A stretch of 37,486 nt of DNA from JABSQH01 sp039194665 (GTDB lineage: Bacteria > Actinomycetota > Acidimicrobiia > Acidimicrobiales > Ilumatobacteraceae): positions 1-37,486 of the forward strand of contig JBCCVW010000014.1 in NCBI GenBank assembly GCA_039194665.1, read 5' to 3'. The notes below the pieces were generated by a model. The model did no database searches, was not told the DNA's origin, and saw only the letters and a program-made list of their open reading frames with translations. The translations under genes and the position numbers were made by a program. Below are positions 7,707 through 13,831 of the stretch, piece by piece; within the stretch, counting starts at the first letter, position 1; the number at the start of each line of letters is the position of its first letter.

Positions 7707-8498
7707 TCAGGACTCGTTGGTGGTAGGAGCGTCGGCGCTGAAGAGCACGCGGATCAGTCCGAACGCGAGGACGGCACCGATCAGTTGCATGGCGATGAAC
7801 GCTGGTGCGGATGCGGGAGCGATGCCGGCGAACGTGTCGGAGAACATGCGGTTGACCGACACCATCGGGTTGGCGAAGCTCGTCGACGAAGTGAAGAAGT
7901 AGGCGCCGCCGATCCATACGCCGACGGCAACGGCGACCACGTACGCCTTGCCGTACCGGACGGCGCCGTGGATCACCAGGAGCAGACCGATGGTGGCGAG
8001 GATCTCCGACACGTACTGCGGGCCGCCGTCGCGCTGCTTCTCGGAGATGGTGATCACCCCACCGCCGGTCTCGTCCCAGAACATGATGTTGGTCAGCATC
8101 ACCCCGACGAATCCGCCACCGAGCTGAGCCAGGATGTACCAGGCCGCCTCGGAGGTGGTCATGTCGCCCCTCACCCGATCGACCAGGGTCACGGCGGGGT
8201 TGAAGTGGGCGCCGGACACACTGGCGAACATGATGATCAGGCCGATCAGCGCGCCCGCCGTTGCTGCCGCGTTCTCGAGAAGCTGGAGACCGACGTCGTT
8301 CGGCGACAGCGTCTGGGCCATGATTCCTGACCCGACGACGGCGATGATCAAGAACGCACTACCGACCGCCTCCGCCGTGAGCCGAACGGACAGCGGCACG
8401 ACCGGATGGCTGAGCTCGATCGGCGCCGAGTCGTTCGCCGCCGTCTCGGCGGTGTCGACGGCGGAAGTGACGGTAGAAGGATCCCCTGGATTCGCCAT
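7707..8498 (-). CDS. aquaglyceroporin (MIP family) of the arsenic locus
   Basis: 263 residues from the ATG at 8498 (an ATG at 8525 gives 272, but it overlaps the operator). Six hydrophobic helices with the two pore motifs: a normal FNPAVT, and a changed second one, FANPMVS, in which NPA has become NPM. It sits between arsR and arsC where an ArsB or Acr3 pump would usually be. This is the layout of AqpS of Sinorhizobium, in which arsenite made by ArsC leaves the cell downhill through the channel; the same role is inferred here. Glycerol or water transport remains possible. Confidence 0.88.
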   Translation of the reverse strand: MANPGDPSTVTSAVDTAETAANDSAPIELSHPVVPLSVRLTAEAVGSAFLIIAVVGSGIMAQTLSPNDVGLQLLENAAATAGALIGLIIMFASVSGAHFNPAVTLVDRVRGDMTTSEAAWYILAQLGGGFVGVMLTNIMFWDETGGGVITISEKQRDGGPQYVSEILATIGLLLVIHGAVRYGKAYVVAVAVGVWIGGAYFFTSSTSFANPMVSVNRMFSDTFAGIAPASAPAFIAMQLIGAVLAFGLIRVLFSADAPTTNES

Positions 8499-8509
8499 GA
8501 GCCCGGCGA

Positions 8510-8519
8510 ACACTAGACT
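8510..8519. promoter_or_regulatory. divergent promoter core: two -10 boxes sharing one TA
   Basis: Plus-strand TAGACT (8514-8519) lies 8 nt before the arsR ATG at 8528. Minus-strand TAGTGT (8515-8510) lies 11 nt before the aquaporin ATG at 8498. Both use the same TA at 8514-8515, so RNA polymerases on the two strands would compete for the same bases. Confidence 0.5.
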
Positions 8520-8523
8520 TTTC

Positions 8524-8539
8524 ATCGATGTCGATCAAT
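8524..8539. promoter_or_regulatory. candidate ArsR operator
   Basis: ATCGAT-GTCG-ATCAAT is an inverted repeat with one mismatch, at the predicted start point of arsR and just upstream of the aquaporin gene. ArsR/SmtB repressors bind AT-containing dyads of this kind. Binding here would block both divergent units. It overlaps the arsR ATG at 8528, which leaves the ATG at 8540 as an alternative start. Confidence 0.45.
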
Positions 8540-8896
8540 ATGTCACCCGGCTCGAAGCAGCGGCCTGACACCGGTGCCGATGCGTCGTGTTGCCAGCCGG
8601 GCGAGCCGATACCGCATGACGATGCGGCGCGCGTCGCCGAGCTGTTCGCTGCGCTGGCCGATCCCGTACGTCTGCAGATCCTGTCGATGATCGCGACTGC
8701 ACCCGATGGCGAGGTGTGTGCGTGCGACTTCGTCGGGCCGATCGAGCGGTCACAGCCGACCGTCTCGCATCACCTCAAGGTGTTGGCCGCGGCCGGTGTG
8801 GTGGCCACCGAGCGGCGCGGCCGGTGGATCTGGTATCGGCTGGCGGCCGACACCCCCGAGGCGATCGCCGACGCATTCGACGACGTCGTTGGCTGA
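8528..8896 (+). CDS. arsR: arsenic-responsive ArsR/SmtB repressor
   Basis: 122 residues with a winged helix-turn-helix: PVRLQILSMI, recognition helix SQPTVSHHLKVL, and the wing RRGRWIWYRL. Cys pairs at 21-22 (SCCQP) and 64/66 (CACDF) recall the C. glutamicum ArsR type, which binds As(III) through an N-terminal Cys pair and one Cys near the DNA-binding helix. It should repress itself and the divergent aquaporin-arsC operon until arsenite binds. A -10 box 8 nt upstream suggests a leaderless start at 8528; ATG 8540 is the alternative. Its stop overlaps the start of the SRAP gene. Confidence 0.92.
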   Translation: MSINMSPGSKQRPDTGADASCCQPGEPIPHDDAARVAELFAALADPVRLQILSMIATAPDGEVCACDFVGPIERSQPTVSHHLKVLAAAGVVATERRGRWIWYRLAADTPEAIADAFDDVVG

Positions 8897-9618
8897 TGTG
8901 CGGTCGATTCGTCGCGACGGCCGACCCTGAACGCATCGCCGCCTACTTCGGAGCCACACCAGCGGCCGAAGGCCTCGGCGAGAACTACAACGTCGCCCCA
9001 ACCCAGGATGTGCTGGCGGTGGTCGAGCGGCCTGATGGTGACCGGCGCGTGGAGGCGTTCTACTGGGGCTTGATCCCGAGCTGGGCCAAGGACAAGAAGA
9101 TCGCCTCGCGCATGATCAACGCACGAGCCGAAACGCTCGGGGAGAAGCCGGCGTTCCGCGGGCTGTTCGCCAAGAAGCGGTGCATCATCCCGATGGACGG
9201 GTTCTATGAGTGGCAGCCGGGGGCGCCCGATGGGCCGGTCGACGCCAAAGGCAAGCCGCGCAAACAGCCGATCTTCATCCATCGCGCCGACGACGAACTG
9301 CTCGCCGTTGCCGGACTGTGGTCGGCGTGGAAAGACCCCGACGACCCAGAGGAGCGATGGCTGCACAGCTTGACCATCGTGACGACGGCCGCCAACGACA
9401 CGATGCGCCCGGTGCACGATCGGATGCCGGTACTCCTGGAACCGGCCGAATGGTCCCGGTGGCTCGATCCCGAGTTGCGCGACACCACACAACTCGTCGA
9501 CCTGTTCGATTTGTCGGCCGACCGTTCGCTGACGATGCACTGCGTCTCGCCGGAGGTCAACAACGTGCGTAACAACCGTGCCGAGCTGATCGAGCCTGGG
9601 TCGGTCAACGACGCCTGA
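8896..9618 (+). CDS. SRAP domain DNA-protein crosslink protein (YedK/HMCES type)
   Basis: 240 residues beginning MCGRF. After Met removal, Cys2 is the residue that in YedK/HMCES forms a thiazolidine link to abasic sites in single-stranded DNA. The other family blocks are present: NVAPTQ, WGLIPSWA, NARAET, a CIIPMDGFYEW block, and the conserved His in VHDRMPV. The length is usual. The ATG shares its A with the arsR TGA (TGATG), so translation is coupled to arsR and the gene is probably arsenic-inducible; that link is an inference. A frame open further upstream overlaps arsR and is not used. Confidence 0.95.
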   Translation: MCGRFVATADPERIAAYFGATPAAEGLGENYNVAPTQDVLAVVERPDGDRRVEAFYWGLIPSWAKDKKIASRMINARAETLGEKPAFRGLFAKKRCIIPMDGFYEWQPGAPDGPVDAKGKPRKQPIFIHRADDELLAVAGLWSAWKDPDDPEERWLHSLTIVTTAANDTMRPVHDRMPVLLEPAEWSRWLDPELRDTTQLVDLFDLSADRSLTMHCVSPEVNNVRNNRAELIEPGSVNDA

Positions 9619-9632
9619 TCGCTCGGATCAGG
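9614..9632. terminator. hairpin with the SRAP stop codon in its stem
   Basis: CCTGATC (9614-9620) and GATCAGG (9626-9632) pair perfectly around a 5-base loop. The TGA stop at 9616-9618 lies inside the left arm. It is followed by short CAGG/TCAGG repeats and the end of the convergent HIT gene. No T-tract is seen. Confidence 0.6.
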
Positions 9633-9655
9633 GCATCAGCGTTCAGGTCAGGGCT

Positions 9656-10087
9656 TCAGGCGACACCCGGCGCCCCGAGCGCGGTCAGTTCCGAGCGGAT
9701 CGCGTTTGCCCACGACTCGAGGTCGTCGCGCTCGACGTGGGCTGCCGCATTGGCGAAGCTGAAATCGGCCATCGAATCGGTCGGCAACACATGGATGTGA
9801 GTGTGGGGCACCTCGTAGCCAGCGATGATCACGCCGACTCGATCGCACGGAAAGGCTCGCTCCTGTGCTGCGCCGATCCAGCGCGCGATGTCGAACAGGT
9901 GCGCCATCAGGATGGGGTCGATGTGCACCCAGTGATCGACCTCCGCGACGGGGACCACGAGTGTGTGGCCGGGCGTGATCGGGTTGATCGACATGAATGC
10001 GACCGCCCGCTCGTCGCGCCACACGAACGTGCCAGGAATCTCGCCGTTGATGATCCGGGTGAACACCGTGGGCTGCGCCGCGCTCAT
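9656..10087 (-). CDS. HIT family nucleotide hydrolase/transferase
   Basis: 143 residues from the ATG at 10087. The histidine triad is intact as HTHIHVLP, preceded by GYEVP, and the N-terminal TRIINGEIPG is typical of the HINT-like branch. Such enzymes cleave nucleoside phosphoramidates or dinucleotides in the cytoplasm. Upstream codons in the same frame belong to the divergent gene and are not used. The minus-strand hexamer TATGGT lies 8 nt before the ATG. A HIT gene next to a pgsA-type gene is also found in mycobacteria, but there on one strand; here the two are divergent. Confidence 0.93.
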   Translation of the reverse strand: MSAAQPTVFTRIINGEIPGTFVWRDERAVAFMSINPITPGHTLVVPVAEVDHWVHIDPILMAHLFDIARWIGAAQERAFPCDRVGVIIAGYEVPHTHIHVLPTDSMADFSFANAAAHVERDDLESWANAIRSELTALGAPGVA

Positions 10088-10095
10088 GGTCGAGC

Positions 10096-10105
10096 ACCAT
10101 ACGCT
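10096..10105. promoter_or_regulatory. divergent promoter core: two -10 boxes sharing one TA
   Basis: Plus-strand TACGCT (10100-10105) ends 7 nt before the ATG at 10113, and minus-strand TATGGT (10101-10096) ends 8 nt before the ATG at 10087. They share the TA at 10100-10101. Only 25 bases separate the two start codons, so both mRNAs must be leaderless or nearly so. Confidence 0.6.
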
Positions 10106-10112
10106 GTAGTCG

Positions 10113-10724
10113 ATGGACACGTCCGAACCGACGACGGCCGACCCTGCCGCGCCGTCGATGTTCTCGGGCATCTGGACGATCCCCAACGCATTCACCCTCG
10201 CGCGGCTGCTGTGCCTGCCGATCTTCCTCTGGTTGCTGTTCGATCAGGAGAATCGCGCTGGCGCAGCCTGGATGCTGGGTGCGCTCGGCGCGACCGATTG
10301 GATCGACGGCTACCTCGCCCGCCGCCTGGGTCAGGTGAGCGAGTTCGGCAAGGTCTTCGATCCGACCGTTGACCGACTGCTGTTCATCGTCGCGTTGACC
10401 GCGATCATCATCGACGGCTCGATTCCGCTGTGGTTCGCCCTCGCAATCCTCGTTCGTGAGATCGGTGTCGGGGTGATGATGGTGATCGCCACCGTGGTGT
10501 TCGACATGCCGCGCATCGACGTGACGTTCGCCGGCAAGACGGCCACCTTTCTGTTGATGTTCGCGGTTCCAGGATTCCTCATGGGCAACAGCGACATCGC
10601 CGGTGCGGATTGGTTCACCGTTGCCGCATGGATCCTCGGCATCCCCGGCCTGGCGCTCAGCTACTGGACGGCTGCGGCATACGTTCCAAAGGTTCGTGCG
10701 GCGATCCGTTCGGGGTCGGCCTGA
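10113..10724 (+). CDS. CDP-alcohol phosphatidyltransferase (PgsA-like)
   Basis: 203 residues, integral membrane. The family motif is complete: Asp62, Asp65, Gly66, Ala69, Arg70, Gly79, Asp83 and Asp87, within TDWIDGYLARRLGQVSEFG and FDPTVD. The enzyme moves a phosphatidyl group from CDP-diacylglycerol to an alcohol, giving phosphatidylglycerol-phosphate, cardiolipin or an inositol-type lipid; the acceptor cannot be read from the motif. The length is usual and several further hydrophobic helices follow. It is divergent from the HIT gene and followed by gcvH, which has its own -10 box. Confidence 0.9.
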   Translation: MDTSEPTTADPAAPSMFSGIWTIPNAFTLARLLCLPIFLWLLFDQENRAGAAWMLGALGATDWIDGYLARRLGQVSEFGKVFDPTVDRLLFIVALTAIIIDGSIPLWFALAILVREIGVGVMMVIATVVFDMPRIDVTFAGKTATFLLMFAVPGFLMGNSDIAGADWFTVAAWILGIPGLALSYWTAAAYVPKVRAAIRSGSA

Positions 10725-10751
10725 CACTTCCGCAGTCCCGCCCCGGACCGG

Positions 10752-10757
10752 TACGGT
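10752..10757 (+). promoter_or_regulatory. -10 box TACGGT, leaderless start of the gcvH unit
   Basis: TACGGT ends 7 nt before the gcvH ATG at 10765, and there is no ribosome binding site between. It probably drives gcvH, the GarA-like gene and the first merR gene together. Confidence 0.55.
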
Positions 10758-10764
10758 GGCGGCT

Positions 10765-11157
10765 ATGAACGTGCCGCCCGAGCTGCGCTATTCGTCCGAC
10801 CACGAGTGGATTCGGCGCGACGGCGACAGCACCACGGTCACGATCGGCATCACCGAGTACGCCCAGGACTCGTTGGGCGACGTGGTGTTCGTCGAGATTC
10901 CCGATGCCGGCGCCGCCGTCGCAGCCGGCGACTCGTTCAGCGAGGTCGAGAGCACCAAATCGGTCAGCGATATCTACGCGCCGGTGTCAGGAACGGTGAC
11001 CTCGGTGAACGACGCACTCGAGGACCGCCCCGAACTGCTCAACTCCGACCCGTACGGCGAGGGTTGGATCTGCACCATCGAGATGAACGCTCCGGGCCAG
11101 TTCGACGAACTCCTCGATGCCGACGGGTACCGTGCGCTCACCGAAGGCGACGCATGA
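10765..11157 (+). CDS. gcvH: glycine cleavage system H protein
   Basis: 130 residues. It is the lipoyl carrier of the glycine cleavage system and shuttles the aminomethyl group from GcvP to GcvT. The lipoylation Lys65 sits in VESTKSVSDIYAP; the flanking GITEYAQDSLGDVVFVEIP and PYGEGWICTIEM blocks are standard. The ATG at 10765 is chosen because the first residues (PPELRYSSDHEWI) align with the family start and a -10 box lies 7 nt upstream. Its stop overlaps the next ATG by 4 bases. The GcvT gene lies 2.7 kb downstream on the same strand; GcvP is on the other strand. Confidence 0.97.
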   Translation: MNVPPELRYSSDHEWIRRDGDSTTVTIGITEYAQDSLGDVVFVEIPDAGAAVAAGDSFSEVESTKSVSDIYAPVSGTVTSVNDALEDRPELLNSDPYGEGWICTIEMNAPGQFDELLDADGYRALTEGDA

Positions 11158-11642
11158 CGACCTACGTGTTCTGCAACCAGTGCGGCCACCGCAATCCGCC
11201 GGGAAGCAGCTTCTGTTCGAGTTGTGGATCGGCACTCGACTCGCTCGACGACCGCACGATCACCCTCACCGCAGTCGATCCGCTGCAAGATGCGCCGGGT
11301 CCCGACGATGACGTGGTCGTGCCCGTGCGCGAGTTGCCGACCGAAGTCGGTGTGCTCATCGTGCGCGCTGGTGCGCAGGCTGGCGCTCGCTTCAGTCTCG
11401 ACGAGTCGCTCACCCGACTCGGCCGGCATCCCGAGAGCGAGATCAGCCTCGACGACATCACGGTGTCGCGCCGTCACGCCGAGGTCGAACGAACACCGGA
11501 GGGATACGTCGTCAGCGACGCCGGCTCGCTGAACGGCACCTACGTCAACCAGGAACGCATCGACAAACTGCTGCTCCGGCACGGTGACGAGCTGCAGATC
11601 GGTAAGTTCCGGTTGGTGTTCTTCGAACGGAACGATGGCTGA
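11154..11642 (+). CDS. GarA/OdhI-like FHA protein with N-terminal zinc ribbon
   Basis: 162 residues. The C-terminal FHA domain (about residues 60-160) has the phospho-threonine-binding motifs GRHPESEISLDD, TVSRRHAEV and SLNGTYVN and ends with DELQIGKFRLVFF, close to mycobacterial GarA. GarA/OdhI inhibits 2-oxoglutarate dehydrogenase and tunes glutamate metabolism. The N-terminus differs: two CxxC pairs (FCNQCG, FCSSCG) form a zinc ribbon, and the phosphorylated ETT motif of GarA is not seen; RTITLT (about residues 36-41) may replace it. The ATG overlaps the gcvH stop, and the merR ATG overlaps its end. The gcvH-garA-merR order matches M. tuberculosis, as far as I recall it. Confidence 0.9.
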   Translation: MTTYVFCNQCGHRNPPGSSFCSSCGSALDSLDDRTITLTAVDPLQDAPGPDDDVVVPVRELPTEVGVLIVRAGAQAGARFSLDESLTRLGRHPESEISLDDITVSRRHAEVERTPEGYVVSDAGSLNGTYVNQERIDKLLLRHGDELQIGKFRLVFFERNDG

Positions 11643-12579
11643 TCATCCTGTCGGCGCAGCACACCTGTCGATCGGTGAAGTGCTGGCGTTGCTCCTCGAG
11701 GAATTCCCCGATGTCACAATCTCCAAGATTCGGTTCTTGGAGAGCCAGGGTCTGATCGACCCGGAGCGCACGGCGTCTGGGTATCGCAAGTTCTACGACG
11801 ACGACGTCGAACTGCTGCGTTGCATCTTGCGCGAGCAGAAGGAGAACTATCTGCCGCTGAGAGTGATCAAGGACCGCATCGATTCCGGCGAGATCGACCC
11901 GACCGGTGAACAACCGCGCCCGCGAGGAATCAAGAACGTCGGCGAGCCAGAACCCGAGCCGGGCCAACGACGGAGTGAGGTCCCGACCGGCGCCGAAGCG
12001 CTGTTCATGCGCACCGACGACCGTCCAGTCGAGCCGCCGCCAACCGTGGCGCCGTCGACGTCACCACCGGCGAGTGCCGAGCCGGCTACCCGAACACCCT
12101 CCACCACACCAGCGGCGTCAACACCACGTCCACCCGCCGACGTCGAACCACCGACTCGGTCGCCAGCACCATCTCCGCCGTCGGACCCGGCGCCCGCAGT
12201 GCTTCCTGGCGTGCTGCTCACCGCCGACGAGTTGTGTGCGATGGCCGGCATCACCGACGCAGAGTTCGCCGAACTCGATCGCTACGGCCTCCTCCCCACA
12301 GAGGGCACGTCGGCGTTCGGCGAGGAGGCCGTGGAGATCGCGATGATCTGCAAGCGTTTCCTCGACGTCGGCGTCGACACGCGTCATCTACGCGGGTGGC
12401 GCGTGGCTGCCGACCGCGAGGCCGGCCTGATCGAGCAGCTCATCCAGCCGCTGATGCGCCAGCGCAGCCCCGAGGCACGAGCAACAGCGATCGACAAGAT
12501 GACGACGCTCGAAGACCTCGGCGGGCAGCTGCGGGCGGCGATGATGCGTTCCGCACTGGCACCGCACCGTCAGCGCTGA
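11635..12579 (+). CDS. MerR family regulator, Rv1828/FtsR-like
   Basis: 314 residues from the ATG at 11635, overlapping the preceding stop by 8 bases. The N-terminal MerR helix-turn-helix and wing (LSIGEVLALLLEEFPDVTIS, IRFLESQGLIDPERTASGYR) is followed by a long Pro/Thr/Ser linker (about residues 100-190) and a second helical domain (LLTADELCAMAGITDAEFAE) that looks like a winged-helix partner. The position behind gcvH-garA is that of Rv1828 and of C. glutamicum FtsR, an activator of ftsZ; the same role is inferred. No Cys metal site is seen, so its effector is unknown. The upstream Cys-rich codons in the same frame belong to the FHA gene. Confidence 0.88.
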   Translation: MADHPVGAAHLSIGEVLALLLEEFPDVTISKIRFLESQGLIDPERTASGYRKFYDDDVELLRCILREQKENYLPLRVIKDRIDSGEIDPTGEQPRPRGIKNVGEPEPEPGQRRSEVPTGAEALFMRTDDRPVEPPPTVAPSTSPPASAEPATRTPSTTPAASTPRPPADVEPPTRSPAPSPPSDPAPAVLPGVLLTADELCAMAGITDAEFAELDRYGLLPTEGTSAFGEEAVEIAMICKRFLDVGVDTRHLRGWRVAADREAGLIEQLIQPLMRQRSPEARATAIDKMTTLEDLGGQLRAAMMRSALAPHRQR

Positions 12580-12622
12580 GCAGCGGTCGACCCACTGAGG
12601 GGACAGCGCGGCACCCGGACGG

Positions 12623-12628
12623 TACGAT
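12623..12628 (+). promoter_or_regulatory. -10 box TACGAT, leaderless start
   Basis: TACGAT ends 6 nt before the GTG at 12635. It selects this GTG and shows that the DUF151 gene can be expressed apart from gcvH-garA-merR. Confidence 0.55.
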
Positions 12629-12634
12629 CGAGGC

Positions 12635-13120
12635 GTGGTCCCGCTCGAGTTGGTCGGTGTCCGGGTGGAAGTCCCGGCGAACACCCCGATGGTGCTGTTG
12701 CGCGAGCAGGAGGGACGGCACCGCCTGCTGCCGATCTACATCGGGAGCCCCGAAGCCTCGGCGATTCATTACGCGCTCGAGGGGCTCGACCCGCCACGAC
12801 CGTTGACGCACGACCTGTTCCTCAACGTGTTGGGCGAGCTCGGCGCCGAGATCGAACGCGTCGTGGTCACCGAGATGCGCGAGCGCACGTTCTTCGCTGA
12901 GCTCCATCTCGCCACGGCCAGCGGCAGCAAAGTCGTTTCGAGCCGGCCGTCTGACGCGATCGCCCTTGCCGTGCGCTGCGCAGCACCGTTGTTTGCGTCA
13001 GAGGAGCTCATCGACGAACTCGGTCAAGATCCGCCCGAAGAGCCAGAAGAGACGGCCGAAGAGATCATCGACGAGTTCAAAGACTTCATCGAGAACGTCA
13101 GCCCAGAAGACTTCGAGTAG
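12635..13120 (+). CDS. bifunctional nuclease family protein (DUF151)
   Basis: 161 residues. The first 130 are the DUF151 domain: LVGVRVEVPANTPMVLLREQ, LLPIYIGSPEASAI, LTHDLFLNVLGELGA and the highly conserved SRPSDAIALAVR. Members have been described with RNase and DNase activity, and the mycobacterial relative Rv1829 sits in the same gene order. The last 30 residues are strongly acidic (PPEEPEETAEEIIDEF), a tail not needed for the fold. GTG start with a -10 box 6 nt upstream. It lies between two merR genes and is followed by a hairpin, so it is probably its own transcription unit. Confidence 0.92.
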   Translation: MVPLELVGVRVEVPANTPMVLLREQEGRHRLLPIYIGSPEASAIHYALEGLDPPRPLTHDLFLNVLGELGAEIERVVVTEMRERTFFAELHLATASGSKVVSSRPSDAIALAVRCAAPLFASEELIDELGQDPPEEPEETAEEIIDEFKDFIENVSPEDFE

Positions 13121-13122
13121 CG

Positions 13123-13160
13123 CCACGACGCCGCCCTGCGACCGCTGGGCGCCGTCGTGG
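13123..13160 (+). terminator. hairpin after the DUF151 gene
   Basis: CCACGACG (13123-13130) pairs with CGTCGTGG (13153-13160), with an inner CCC/GGG pairing (13134-13136 with 13147-13149). It starts 2 bases after the TAG stop. No T-tract follows. Confidence 0.6.
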
Positions 13161-13214
13161 GCGGAAACCGCGACGGCCGCAGAGCCCGAGGGATGAGCGG
13201 ACCGGCCGGAGGCA

Positions 13215-13243
13215 TTGACCGCACGCGCGGGCGCGCGTACCAT
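13215..13243 (+). promoter_or_regulatory. promoter of the second merR gene: TTGACC, 17 bp, TACCAT
   Basis: A -35 box TTGACC (13215-13220) and a -10 box TACCAT (13238-13243) are 17 bases apart, the ideal spacing. Transcription should start near 13250, leaving a leader of about 70 bases before the ATG at 13323. Confidence 0.65.
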
Positions 13244-13247
13244 CGCT

Positions 13248-13283
13248 GTGCTCACAGTGCTGTAACTACGGCTGTGTGAGCAC
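13248..13283 (+). repeat. inverted repeat at the transcription start of the second merR gene
   Basis: GTGCTCACA (13248-13256) and TGTGAGCAC (13275-13283) are exact reverse complements 18 bases apart. The centre holds a smaller dyad ACAG-TG-CTGT (13254-13263). The repeat begins right at the predicted +1, so it is either an operator for an autoregulating protein, possibly the MerR protein itself, or a stem-loop at the 5' end of the mRNA. Confidence 0.6.
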
Positions 13284-13322
13284 CGCGATCACACGTTGGG
13301 CACATCGCATCGGAGGACGACG

Positions 13323-13817
13323 ATGAACGAGGAGCAAGTGGCCACCGGGGCCGAGCACGACCAAGGTTTCTCAGGAACGCAGACCGCCAAGGTGGTCGGC
13401 ATCTCATATCGGCAACTCGACTACTGGGCGCGCACCGACCTCATCCGCCCCTCACTCAGCGATGCGGCTGGCAGCGGCAGTCGGCGTCGGTACAGCTACA
13501 ACGATCTGCTGGAATTGAAGACGATCAAGAAGTTGCTCGATGCCGGGATCAAGCTCGAGCAGGTGCGGAAGGTGTTCGCCTACCTGCGCGAACACGTCAG
13601 CACCGACATCGCCGCCGCGCACATCGTGATCGACGGTGGATCGGTCGTGTTGTGCCAAGGCGACGAACTCGTCGATGTGTTGCAGCAAGGCCAGGGCGTG
13701 CTCAACGTGTTGTCGCTTGGGGGAGTCAAAGAAGAGCTCGAAGCGGATCTCGCTCCCGAGTCGAACGACGACGAGGGCGACGTCGTCGAAATCGAAGCGC
13801 GGCGCGCCAGCGGTTGA
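13323..13817 (+). CDS. MerR family regulator, Rv1830-like
   Basis: 164 residues from the ATG at 13323, with a GGAGG ribosome site 7 nt upstream. The MerR DNA-binding part is near the N-terminus (TQTAKVVGISYRQLDYWART, then RRRYSYNDLLELKTIKKLL), followed by LREHVSTDIAAAHIVIDGGS and a beta-rich segment with DELVDVLQQGQGVLNVL that is typical of the Rv1830 group rather than of metal-sensing MerR proteins. The acidic C-terminus has no Cys. The gene order DUF151-merR in front of a glycine-cleavage gene matches mycobacteria. gcvT begins 15 bases downstream, so it is probably co-transcribed. The target is unknown; control of gcvT is possible. Confidence 0.9.
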   Translation: MNEEQVATGAEHDQGFSGTQTAKVVGISYRQLDYWARTDLIRPSLSDAAGSGSRRRYSYNDLLELKTIKKLLDAGIKLEQVRKVFAYLREHVSTDIAAAHIVIDGGSVVLCQGDELVDVLQQGQGVLNVLSLGGVKEELEADLAPESNDDEGDVVEIEARRASG

Positions 13818-13831
13818 GTGCCGACCACTCG

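Noticed and set aside
9619..9655. Short direct repeats of the CAGG/TCAGG type as a CRISPR-like or slippage array
   Set aside because: The units are only 5-7 bases, irregular, and belong to the terminator region between two convergent genes.
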